DNA of 8,164 bases from the NCBI GenBank assembly GCA_902766305.1, contig CACXDE010000080.1:1-8164 (forward strand), written 5' to 3'. Positions 1-6,091 of the stretch are shown here, one piece after another. The notes under the pieces are model-generated. The model was not told the origin of the DNA. It saw only the letters and a list, made by a program, of their open reading frames with translations, and made no database searches. Made by a program: the position numbers and the translations under genes. Positions within the stretch are counted from its first letter, which is position 1, and the number at the start of each line of letters is the position of its first letter. Origin of the DNA: an uncultured Ruminococcus sp. GTDB lineage: Bacteria > Bacillota > Clostridia > Oscillospirales > Acutalibacteraceae.

Positions 1-17
1 AAGCAGCGTAATCGGAA

Positions 18-50
18 AGATTCTTCGTCGCTGCGCTCCTCAGAATGACA
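18..50 (+). repeat. Short palindromic interspersed repeat, copy 1
   Basis: Copy 1 begins AGATTCTTCG and ends CAGAATGACA. ATTCT (20-24) pairs with AGAAT (42-46) around a CGCTGCG-containing loop. The same element recurs at 6011-6037 (same strand) and 7924-7950 (opposite strand). This copy is 6 nt longer than the others, with extra bases in the loop. Elements of this look, often mistranslated as 'SERSEES', are widespread between genes in gut Clostridia. No function is evident from the sequence. Confidence 0.75.
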
Positions 51-112
51 GAGAGGAAAAATATTTTATTCAATATGATAATAGGTCTTTATAAATGACG
101 TTTACTATAAGT

Positions 113-166
113 TTAATGGGGCTGTCGTGTTTTTTAAAAATGCGTCAGCTCCATTAATTTTTATTT
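113..166 (+). terminator. Rho-independent terminator of an upstream gene
   Basis: The arm at 113-127 (starting TTAATGGGGCTG) pairs with 143-157 (ending CAGCTCCATTAA). The 15-bp stem holds one G-U pair and one U-U mismatch, and the loop is 15 nt. A T-rich run, TTTTTATTT at 158-166, follows. This is the layout of an intrinsic terminator reading left to right. It would end a transcript from a gene left of the window and insulate the nadB promoter about 35 bp downstream. The reverse strand has no T-tract after the stem, so it is probably not bidirectional. Confidence 0.8.
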
Positions 167-176
167 GTAAAAGCTA

Positions 177-205
177 TTCAAAAACAGATGATGGTATGTT
201 ATAAT
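177..205 (+). promoter_or_regulatory. Extended -10 promoter for the nadB operon
   Basis: A perfect TATAAT lies at 200-205. It is preceded by TG at 197-198 with one base between, which makes an extended -10. A -35 of TTCAAA (177-182, four of six consensus bases) lies exactly 17 bp upstream. Transcription should start near 212, leaving a leader of about 130 nt. It is the best sigma-A-type promoter I see in the window, and its position between a terminator and nadB supports the call. Confidence 0.75.
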
Positions 206-342
206 ATATACAATGACAGTGATTTCTAAGCTGCCGTCAGAATTATATGGTATATTTGCATAATCGGAAGATCATAGTGCGGAAAAACTGTTTGAGTAAT
301 GACACTGTGATTTTCCTTGAACCATAGAAAAGAGGAGCAATT
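206..342 (+). promoter_or_regulatory. nadB 5' leader with a near-repeated motif, possible control region
   Basis: This is the untranslated leader expected from the promoter at 177-205. It contains AATGACAGTGATTT (212-225) and the related AATGACACTGTGATTTT (298-314), the second with two extra bases. The second copy holds the near-palindrome TGACACTGTGA. Such a pair could be repressor sites, since NAD synthesis operons are commonly repressed in Firmicutes, but I do not recognise the site of any known regulator. I see no known riboswitch fold. A weak GGAAAA/TTTTCC pairing (281-286 with 311-316) is the only other structure. The AGAGGAG ribosome site of nadB is at 331-337. Confidence 0.3.
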
Positions 343-1848
343 ATGAGCGGAAGTAATAATTTCATCGGCACTATGCCTATGAAGGAATATGATGTTGTAA
401 TAGTTGGTACAGGCGCTGCCGGTCTTTACGGCGCATTGCAGTTTCCTGAGGATGTATCAGTGCTGCTTATTTCTAAAAGAGAATTATCTCTTTCTAATTC
501 CTCGCTTGCGCAGGGCGGAGTTGCGGCAGTGCTGGATACTATAGGTGACGATTACAAACTGCATATACAGGATACTCTGACTGCCGGAAAGAACAAGAAC
601 AACCTCGCCGCAGTTGAGGTGCTTGTAAAAGAGGGTCCGGGTGATGTCCTGAAAATAAAGGAGCTTGGAGTAGATTTTGATCTTGACGAAAACGGTGATA
701 TGCAGAAGACGCTGGAGGCAGGGCATTCAAGACACCGTATAGTACACCATAAGGATTCTACCGGCAAGGCTATAACAGATGCGCTTATTGCCAATGTGAA
801 AAAGAGAAGCAATATACATATCTATGAGAATACACTGCTTTATAAGCTTGACAGGATAAAAGGCGGTTTTGCAGCAGGTCTGCTTTTTGAAAACGGAGAC
901 AGCTGTACTGTTATGGCGCACTATTGTATTCTTGCAAGCGGCGGAATAGGCCGTGTTTACAAATATACCACAAATTCAGCTATTGCAACAGGAGACGGCA
1001 TTACGTTTGCACATAAGCTTGGAGCCAGGATACGGCATCTGAGCTGGATACAATTCCACCCGACAGCCTTTGCGGCAGAAAATGACAGAGAGCGTTTTCT
1101 TATCAGTGAGGCTGTAAGAGGAGAGGGCGCATACCTTCTCAACTGTGAGGGAAAAAGATTTGCGCATAACTATGATGAACGCGGAGAGCTTGCGCCGAGA
1201 GATGTTGTGTCGGATGCTATTATACGTGAATCTATTGCCAAAAACAGTGAAAAGTTCTATCTTGATATAACCTATAAGGATCCGGATTTCGTGAGGGAGC
1301 GTTTTCCGATGATATACAGCAAATGTCTGGAGGAAAATATTGACATAACCAAGGATCGTATCCCTGTTTTTCCGTGCCAGCATTATCTTATGGGCGGAAT
1401 TGATGTTGATCTTAATGCGCGTACTACTGTTGACCGTCTTTATGCGGCAGGCGAATGCAGTCATACCGGTGTACACGGCGCAAACAGACTTGCAAGCAAT
1501 TCTCTGCTCGAAGCTCTTGTATTTTCACGCCGTGCGGCGCAGGATATAATGTCACGCATGAAAAATGATGATAACAGTCCGCTTGATGTACAGCCCGGAA
1601 AGGATGATCTCAGCGGCAGGCAGCTTCCACACGGATACAGAACTGAAATACGTGAGCTTATGCAGGATTGTCACTTTGTTATCAAAAAGCCTGAAAAGGT
1701 TCCGGCAAACCTTGTCCGCGCTAAGGAGATACTTGCTGATCTTGAAAACGGCGGATATGAAATAAACAGAGATCTTATAGAGGCGAAAAGCCTTGCAACG
1801 GTGGCTGTCATAGTATTAGAGGAGGTAATGAAAGAAAATGATACTTAA
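343..1848 (+). CDS. nadB: L-aspartate oxidase NadB
   Basis: This cytoplasmic FAD enzyme oxidises L-aspartate to iminoaspartate, the first step of de novo NAD synthesis. In anaerobes fumarate is the likely electron acceptor. The FAD-binding loop is GTGAAGLYGAL (residues 22-32), followed by SNSSLAQGGVAA (51-62), ASGGIGRVYKYTTN (198-211), FHPTAF (238-243), SEAVRGEGA (255-263), PRDVVSDAI (285-293) and AAGECSHTGVHGANRL (368-383). By family comparison the active-site residues are probably His239, Arg286, His347 and Arg382. Residues from about 430 form the helical C-terminal domain. At 501 residues it is slightly shorter than E. coli NadB (540). The start is set by AGAGGAG at 331-337; later in-frame ATGs (codons 11 and 13) lack a ribosome site. 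Succinate dehydrogenase and fumarate reductase flavoproteins are related, but the overlap with nadC settles the identity. Confidence 0.96.
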   Translation: MSGSNNFIGTMPMKEYDVVIVGTGAAGLYGALQFPEDVSVLLISKRELSLSNSSLAQGGVAAVLDTIGDDYKLHIQDTLTAGKNKNNLAAVEVLVKEGPGDVLKIKELGVDFDLDENGDMQKTLEAGHSRHRIVHHKDSTGKAITDALIANVKKRSNIHIYENTLLYKLDRIKGGFAAGLLFENGDSCTVMAHYCILASGGIGRVYKYTTNSAIATGDGITFAHKLGARIRHLSWIQFHPTAFAAENDRERFLISEAVRGEGAYLLNCEGKRFAHNYDERGELAPRDVVSDAIIRESIAKNSEKFYLDITYKDPDFVRERFPMIYSKCLEENIDITKDRIPVFPCQHYLMGGIDVDLNARTTVDRLYAAGECSHTGVHGANRLASNSLLEALVFSRRAAQDIMSRMKNDDNSPLDVQPGKDDLSGRQLPHGYRTEIRELMQDCHFVIKKPEKVPANLVRAKEILADLENGGYEINRDLIEAKSLATVAVIVLEEVMKENDT

Positions 1849-2674
1849 TAAATTTTATGTTGAAGAGCTTATAAAGAGTGCGCTTAAAGAGGATATCAAC
1901 TACTGTGATGTTACTACTGATTATCTTATCCCGGCAGATCAGATGGGAGAAGGACGGCTTATGTCAAAGGCTGACGGAGTAGTGTGCGGTGTTGAGATAG
2001 CGGCAAGGGTTTTCACAATGCTTGATGAAGGCACTGAAATAGAAATACTGAAAAATGACGGCGATCATGTTTCATATGGTGAAGATATTATGAAGCTTCA
2101 CGGCAAAACAGCAGTTCTTCTCAAGGGAGAGCGGACAGCCTTGAATCTTATACAGCATATGAGCGGAATAGCTACAGCTGCAAACAAATATACAAAAATA
2201 GTTGAGGGTACAAGGGCGTCTATAGCAGATACAAGAAAAACTCTCCCCGGTCTTCGTCCTCTCCAGAAATACGCTGTAGCCTGTGGAGGGGCAAGAAATC
2301 ACCGCTATAATCTTTCTGACGCTGCGATGCTGAAGGATAATCATATAGACGCAGCAGGCGGTATAACTCCGGCTATTACAAAGCTGAGAGAAAAAATCGG
2401 ACATATGACGAAAATTGAGGTTGAAACAAGAAATTTAGACGAACTCAGGGAAGCACTTGCAGCCGGCGCAGATGTTATTATGCTTGATAATATGTCACCG
2501 GAGCTTATGAAGCAGGCTGTGGAAATAACTGACGGCCGTGCCTTGCTTGAAGCGTCCGGCGGTATTACGGATGAGACACTTCGCGCTGTTGCAGAAAGCG
2601 GTGTGGACATCATTTCAATTGGTGCGCTGACTCACTCTGTAAAGGCTTTTGATATTTCTATGTACGTCAAGTGA
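1838..2674 (+). CDS. nadC: Nicotinate-nucleotide pyrophosphorylase (quinolinate phosphoribosyltransferase) NadC
   Basis: It converts quinolinate and PRPP to nicotinate mononucleotide, CO2 and pyrophosphate, the third step of de novo NAD synthesis. The full family length of 278 residues is present. Signature motifs run in order: RTALN (99-103), HMSGIAT (107-113), DTRKTLPGLR (131-140), GGARNHR (150-156), LKDNH (165-169), EVETRN (194-199), IMLDNM (214-219), LEASGGI (237-243) and IGALTHS (261-267). These include the basic residues that bind quinolinate and the acidic Glu/Asp that hold PRPP-Mg. The start overlaps the end of nadB by 11 bp in another frame. AGAGGAGG at 1818-1825 lies inside nadB, 12 nt upstream. 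In-frame stops at 1826 and 1829 exclude any earlier start, so translation is probably coupled to nadB. Confidence 0.97.
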   Translation: MILNKFYVEELIKSALKEDINYCDVTTDYLIPADQMGEGRLMSKADGVVCGVEIAARVFTMLDEGTEIEILKNDGDHVSYGEDIMKLHGKTAVLLKGERTALNLIQHMSGIATAANKYTKIVEGTRASIADTRKTLPGLRPLQKYAVACGGARNHRYNLSDAAMLKDNHIDAAGGITPAITKLREKIGHMTKIEVETRNLDELREALAAGADVIMLDNMSPELMKQAVEITDGRALLEASGGITDETLRAVAESGVDIISIGALTHSVKAFDISMYVK

Positions 2675-3726
2675 TTTCAATGAAGGATATATATGATACA
2701 TTACGCACAGCAGGACTGCCCGTTGTGATATACGGTATGGGAAACGGCGCGGATAAGATATTCAGGGAGTTTTCAAGCAGGGGAATATCTGTCAGTGCTG
2801 TTATAGCAAGCGATGATTTTGTGCGTGGACAGAGCTTTCATGGTTTCACTGTAATACGCTTGTCCGATGCTGAAAAGCTGTTTGATAGGATGATAGTGAT
2901 TGCGGCATTCGGCACCTGTATTGAAGCAGTCATGAACCGCATTTCTGACATTTCAAAGAAGCATACGCTTTTTGTTCCGGATGTACCTGTTTACGGTGAC
3001 AATGTATGGGATAGAGATTTCTATGAGCAGAACAAAAATGATATACAGCGGGCATATGAGCTGTTTGCCGACAGCAGATCGAAGGATGTTTATGAGAAGA
3101 TAATCAGATATAAGCTGAGCGGAGAGCTGTCTGAACTGCAAAGTGCTTACAGCGGAAAAGAGGAAGTTTTTTCTGAATTGCTGAATCTTTCTGAAAATGA
3201 GTCATATCTTGATCTTGGCGCATACCGCGGAGATACGATAGATGAGCTTCTACATTATACAAACGGGAAATACGGCTATATTACAGCGCTTGAACCTGAC
3301 AGGAAAACATTTGCTAAGCTAAGGGAACATACAGCCGGTATGGATAATATCCGGATTTACCGTATGGGTATATGGTCGGATGATACAGATATACCCTTTG
3401 GCGGTTCACTTGGCAGAGGTTCGGCAATAAAAAAGAACGGTACAGAAATGCTTCCCGTGACGAAAATAGATACCCTGTACAAAAGACGCAGGGTAAGCTA
3501 TATAAAGATGGATGTTGAGGGCAGTGAAAAAGAGGCTTTGCTGGGCGGGATACAGACCCTTAGGCGTGACAGACCAAAGCTTAATATTGCTGTATATCAC
3601 CGCAGCGAGGATATCTTCTCAATGCCGCTGCTTTTACACAGCATTGTGCCGGAATACAGACTTTATCTCAGGCAGCATCCGTACATACCGGCATGGGATC
3701 TTAATCTTTATGCTTTAACTCATTAA
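2671..3726 (+). CDS. FkbM-family SAM-dependent methyltransferase with an N-terminal Rossmann-like domain
   Basis: The C-terminal half (about 175-351) is an FkbM-type methyltransferase. It has motif I YLDLGAYRGDT (179-189), the acidic strand end ALEPD (206-210), and the family signature YIKMDVEGSE (277-286), preceded by PVTKIDTLY (262-270). FkbM enzymes methylate hydroxyl groups of sugars or natural products; the substrate here is unknown. The N-terminal part (about 15-110) resembles a small Rossmann fold, with VVIYGMGNGADKIF (18-31) then SAVIASDD, as in nucleotide- or sugar-sensing domains. There is no signal peptide or membrane segment. The first start is GTG at 2671, overlapping the nadC stop as GTGA; the alternative is ATG at 2680. 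Neither has a ribosome site, so translational coupling to nadC is likely. Its presence in a NAD operon is unexplained. Confidence 0.85.
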   Translation: MISMKDIYDTLRTAGLPVVIYGMGNGADKIFREFSSRGISVSAVIASDDFVRGQSFHGFTVIRLSDAEKLFDRMIVIAAFGTCIEAVMNRISDISKKHTLFVPDVPVYGDNVWDRDFYEQNKNDIQRAYELFADSRSKDVYEKIIRYKLSGELSELQSAYSGKEEVFSELLNLSENESYLDLGAYRGDTIDELLHYTNGKYGYITALEPDRKTFAKLREHTAGMDNIRIYRMGIWSDDTDIPFGGSLGRGSAIKKNGTEMLPVTKIDTLYKRRRVSYIKMDVEGSEKEALLGGIQTLRRDRPKLNIAVYHRSEDIFSMPLLLHSIVPEYRLYLRQHPYIPAWDLNLYALTH

Positions 3727-3754
3727 CTCAGAAGCTTCAATAATCAAGAGAAAT

Positions 3755-3762
3755 AGGGTGAT
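3755..3762 (+). promoter_or_regulatory. Ribosome site that favours ATG 3767 as the nuclease start
   Basis: AGGGTGAT matches the 3' part of the Shine-Dalgarno complement (GGTGAT) and lies 4 nt before ATG 3767. The in-frame GTG at 3758 lies inside this motif and has only a weak AAGAG upstream, so it is less likely to be the start. Confidence 0.5.
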
Positions 3763-3766
3763 AGAA

Positions 3767-4663
3767 ATGGTTATTCCATTCAGAAGTGATTATCCGCCGA
3801 GAAATGATGTTGTTTTTTCCATTATCTTCGGAAATCGTGATATGTTTGCTGCACTTCTCAAATCTGTGACAGGGCATGAACTGAAAACAGATAAGGTGTA
3901 TTCACAGGCAAATATCAAGCCTGAACATGTTGAACATAACTATATAAGGTTTGATACATTTTCAATTGACGGCGATGTATTGTATTCTATTGATCTACAG
4001 AATTCGTATTCGGAGATAATTATAATAAACAGAACGATATATTATGTCTGCCGTTCTATATCCGGTCAGGTTGTCAAAAAAGGAGAATATGATAAACTGA
4101 AAAGTGTTGTTGTGTCATTTATCATGACAAGCAAGGATCAAAAAAAGCCGATAGACATAATTAAGCTTCGTGATGAAAACAATAAAGTATATTCAGATCT
4201 CCTTACGATCTATAATATTTATGTTCCGGCTGTAAATGATTCCGGCGAGCAGGAACTGGGTGAAGATATCAGGATTTTTTCCGCGTTCTTTTCTGTAAAA
4301 AGTGAAAAGGAAATGGAAGATTTCATTGACAGATATGCAGAAACAGAATTAGGAGCTAAGCTGATATATTACTATGCTGCTGCAATAAGAATGAGTGATA
4401 TAGATATCATCAGTAAAGGGGAGTATTTTGACATGAAGATAACAGAAGAAGATATTAATGAGGCAAGGATAGAAGCGAGAATAGAAGGACGTTCAGAAGG
4501 CCGTGCAGAAGGCCGTGCGGAAGGCCGTGCGGAAGGCCGTGCGCAGGGTCAGGGAAATGTTCTGAAACAGCTGATAGCAGCCGGTTTTTCTAAAAATGAA
4601 TTGAAGAAGGCATTGGGACTTGATGACAGCGGAATAGAAAAGATGCTTTCGGCAGCCGTCTGA
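3767..4663 (+). CDS. Rpn-family / PD-(D/E)XK nuclease (recombination-promoting nuclease, putative transposase type)
   Basis: This looks like the Rpn/PDDEXK_2 family: DNA endonucleases once annotated as transposases, some of which promote recombination or act in phage defence. The N-terminus has the family opening NDVVFSIIFGN (13-23). The nuclease core is RFDTFSIDGDVLYSIDLQ (61-78), with Asp63 and a D-x-Q (76-78) where the family usually has E-x-Q. The typical NRTIYYVCRSIS (88-99) and GEYDKLKSVVVSFIM (106-120) follow. The tail has five EGR(S/A) repeats (240-259) and a helical domain, LIAAGFSKNELKKALGLDDS, ending at Val298. The length of 298 residues is usual. The gene starts 40 bp after the methyltransferase stop; I see no clear promoter. 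An internal start at 4433 may make a separate C-terminal protein. There are no inverted repeats around it, so it is a gene rather than an insertion sequence. Confidence 0.82.
   Translation: MVIPFRSDYPPRNDVVFSIIFGNRDMFAALLKSVTGHELKTDKVYSQANIKPEHVEHNYIRFDTFSIDGDVLYSIDLQNSYSEIIIINRTIYYVCRSISGQVVKKGEYDKLKSVVVSFIMTSKDQKKPIDIIKLRDENNKVYSDLLTIYNIYVPAVNDSGEQELGEDIRIFSAFFSVKSEKEMEDFIDRYAETELGAKLIYYYAAAIRMSDIDIISKGEYFDMKITEEDINEARIEARIEGRSEGRAEGRAEGRAEGRAQGQGNVLKQLIAAGFSKNELKKALGLDDSGIEKMLSAAV
4433..4663 (+). CDS. Possible intragenic C-terminal small protein of the Rpn nuclease (antitoxin-like)
   Basis: ATG 4433 is in frame with the nuclease (its Met223) and is preceded by AGGGGAG at 4417-4423 with a 9-nt spacer, a better ribosome site than that of the full-length start. 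An extended -10, TGATATATT, lies at 4362-4370, about 45 nt upstream of the ribosome site, but has no clear -35. The product would have 76 residues: a short acidic helix, the five EGR(S/A) repeats and the C-terminal helical domain, without the nuclease core. In E. coli, Rpn nucleases are known to be inhibited by small proteins made from an internal start at the 3' end of the same gene. By analogy this could be the antitoxin. The sequence shows only the start signals, so separate expression is inferred. Confidence 0.4.
   Translation: MKITEEDINEARIEARIEGRSEGRAEGRAEGRAEGRAQGQGNVLKQLIAAGFSKNELKKALGLDDSGIEKMLSAAV
4484..4543 (+). repeat. 12-bp in-frame tandem repeat (minisatellite) in the nuclease gene
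   Basis: There are five units of consensus GAAGGCCGTGCG at 4484, 4496, 4508, 4520 and 4532. They encode EGRS, then EGRA four times, followed by a diverged QGQG. The last two units are identical and the first is the most diverged (GAAGGACGTTCA). A 12-bp period keeps the frame, so copy number can change by slippage without breaking the gene. EGR-type repeats before the C-terminal helices are typical of the family. Confidence 0.92.
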
Positions 4664-4679
4664 AACGTGCAGGAAAAAT

Positions 4680-4683
4680 GGAG
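4680..4683 (+). promoter_or_regulatory. Ribosome site that favours ATG 4690 for the Ig-like protein
   Basis: GGAG lies 6 nt before ATG 4690, which begins a normal MKKFLSVF signal peptide. The upstream in-frame ATG at 4678 has only AGGA with a 3-nt gap, and would put an acidic METD in front of the signal peptide. Confidence 0.45.
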
Positions 4684-4689
4684 ACTGAT

Positions 4690-5952
4690 ATGAAAAAATT
4701 TTTGTCCGTATTTGTAATGTCGGTGATTCTGATTATTGGCATTACGGTATCGGTTTGTGCTGTTGACGGTTCAGGAAATCTGAGCCGGGAAAATGTTGAA
4801 TTGTTTCCCGGGGATAGTTTTCGTGTTGCTGCTTCATATGGCAATAGCAGCTGTGCATTCTATACTAATGACGAGTCAGTGGCTTCCGTTACACAGGACG
4901 GGATAATAACTGCCGTAAAGACCGGAACAACCAAGATACGATGTGTTGATTCGAGAGGAAATGAATCTGAATGTGAAGTGAAGGTAAAAAGCGGAAAAGG
5001 TCCCGAGAAAGTAGTACTTTCAGACAATGTTATTACGATGGTAAAGGGAGACAGATATACTCTTGGCGCGAGAGTAATATCTGATAAGGAAAACGCTTAT
5101 AAAAAATTTGTAAGCTCTGACGAAAAGGTTGCGGCTGTCGATGCAGAAGGAAATATAACGGCACAAAATATTGGTACAGCTGTTGTTACAGTTGAAACAG
5201 AGAGTACAGCTGTCAGCGCAGGCTGTATAGTGAATGTTGTTGAATCTACAGAACAGGATAATAAGAAAATTGACGTAAGAGGAGTGCTGTATAACGCTTC
5301 CGGAGATAAGATGCAGAATACTGTTGTAAGCTTGTCAGGCGGCGCATATTCAGCCGAAGTCAGGACAGATGAGGATGGTAAATTTGCTTTCAGTAATGTA
5401 AACTCCGGACGATATATTTTTACTGTTTCATCAGGTACAGTGCCGGGTGAGGGGATCAGTGCGAATGTTGTGATATATTCCGGAGAAACCAGACTTTCAT
5501 GTATTCTTACAGACACTTCTGTTTCAGTAATATACGGAAGCAATGTATCGTCCGCAAACAATCTGCGTGATATTGAGTTTGCTCAGAAAAATATTTATCT
5601 TGTGACAGGAGATACCTATGATACGGGGGTTATTCTTACTCCCGTAAGTTCGGTCGGCGGCAAGCTTATATATACAAGCGAAAATACAGATGTTGCCGAT
5701 GTTGACAATACCGGACGGATTATTGCCTTGAATGAGGGCGGAACAGTCATAAGGGTAAGCAATGAGGACGGTACAGTTACTGACAAAATGACTGTAAACG
5801 TAAAGAGATACGGTACAGGTATGTTCGGCACGGCGATATTTATAATGCTTTCATTTATCGCAGTGCTCATAATAACTGTATATTTCCATCTGAAGAAACA
5901 AAAACAGCCTAGGAGATATAAAAAAAATCAAGTTGTAAGTTATAAGTTATAA
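4690..5952 (+). CDS. Secreted, membrane-anchored protein with bacterial Ig-like (BIG2) domains
   Basis: Its enzyme function is unknown; it is probably a cell-surface adhesion or structural protein. Residues 1 to about 24 form a signal peptide (MKKFLSVF, then a hydrophobic run to SVCAVDG). BIG2-like domains are at about 31-100, 106-186 and 294-372. Each shows the family pattern: a 'G-D' turn, 'S-x-D/N-x-x-V-A-x-V', then 'G-x-I-x-A-x-x-x-G-x-x-x-I/V'. Between the second and third lies a carboxypeptidase-regulatory-like fold (about 194-275) with VRTDEDGKFAFSNVNSGRY. A membrane helix (378-400) and a basic cytoplasmic tail (KKQKQPRRYKK) follow, giving an outside-facing anchor. There is no LPXTG signal. 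The last codons (NQVVSYKL) lie in the heptad repeat that starts at 5930. With ATG 4678 the protein would be 424 rather than 420 residues. It lies 26 bp after the nuclease gene. Confidence 0.85.
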   Translation: MKKFLSVFVMSVILIIGITVSVCAVDGSGNLSRENVELFPGDSFRVAASYGNSSCAFYTNDESVASVTQDGIITAVKTGTTKIRCVDSRGNESECEVKVKSGKGPEKVVLSDNVITMVKGDRYTLGARVISDKENAYKKFVSSDEKVAAVDAEGNITAQNIGTAVVTVETESTAVSAGCIVNVVESTEQDNKKIDVRGVLYNASGDKMQNTVVSLSGGAYSAEVRTDEDGKFAFSNVNSGRYIFTVSSGTVPGEGISANVVIYSGETRLSCILTDTSVSVIYGSNVSSANNLRDIEFAQKNIYLVTGDTYDTGVILTPVSSVGGKLIYTSENTDVADVDNTGRIIALNEGGTVIRVSNEDGTVTDKMTVNVKRYGTGMFGTAIFIMLSFIAVLIITVYFHLKKQKQPRRYKKNQVVSYKL

Positions 5953-6002
5953 GCTTTAAGTTTTATGTTTAACTGACAACTTCCGACTTCCGACTTACAA
6001 CT
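5930..6002. repeat. Heptanucleotide repeats in inverted arrangement
   Basis: The left side has five 7-bp units starting AAG: AAGTTGT (5930), AAGTTAT (5937 and 5944), AAGCTTT (5951) and AAGTTTT (5958). The right side has the same family reversed: CTTCCGA (5980 and 5987) and CTTACAA (5994). AGTTGTAAGT (5931-5940) is exactly complementary to ACTTACAACT (5993-6002), a 10-bp stem around a 52-nt loop. The block overlaps the last codons of the Ig-like gene and ends 8 bp before a palindromic element. No T-tract follows, so it is not a standard terminator. Confidence 0.85.
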
Positions 6003-6010
6003 GCTGATAA

Positions 6011-6037
6011 AGATCCTTCGCTTCGCTCAGGATGACA
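6011..6037 (+). repeat. Short palindromic interspersed repeat, copy 2
   Basis: This copy begins AGATCCTTCG and ends CAGGATGACA. ATCCT (6013-6017) pairs with AGGAT (6029-6033) around TCGCTTCGCTC. It has the same orientation as copy 1, with stem changes that keep the pairing. It lies in the 139-bp gap between the Ig-like gene and the cytidylyltransferase gene. The rest of the gap (6038-6091) is AT-rich; it contains the AGGAGG ribosome site but no promoter I would call. Confidence 0.8.
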
Positions 6038-6091
6038 AACACATTAATACTTTTAAGTTTACAAAATTGAAATAATCAGGAGGTTTGGAAA

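Noticed and set aside
96..158. Small frame of about 20 codons before nadB
   Set aside because: It runs through the terminator stem and lacks a ribosome site.
206..342. NAD-sensing riboswitch before nadB
   Set aside because: I could not recognise the conserved core of any known class, and the only pairing is short and weak.
976..1476. 166-codon reverse-strand frame inside nadB
   Set aside because: It lies opposite a well-conserved gene, has no ribosome site or recognisable domain, and is a shadow frame.
3727..4689. Insertion sequence around the nuclease gene
   Set aside because: No terminal inverted repeats or target duplications are visible, and the protein family is not a classical transposase.
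5097..5561. 154-codon reverse-strand frame inside the Ig-like gene
   Set aside because: Its Ser/Thr-rich composition mirrors the codons of the forward gene; no start signal and no family resemblance.
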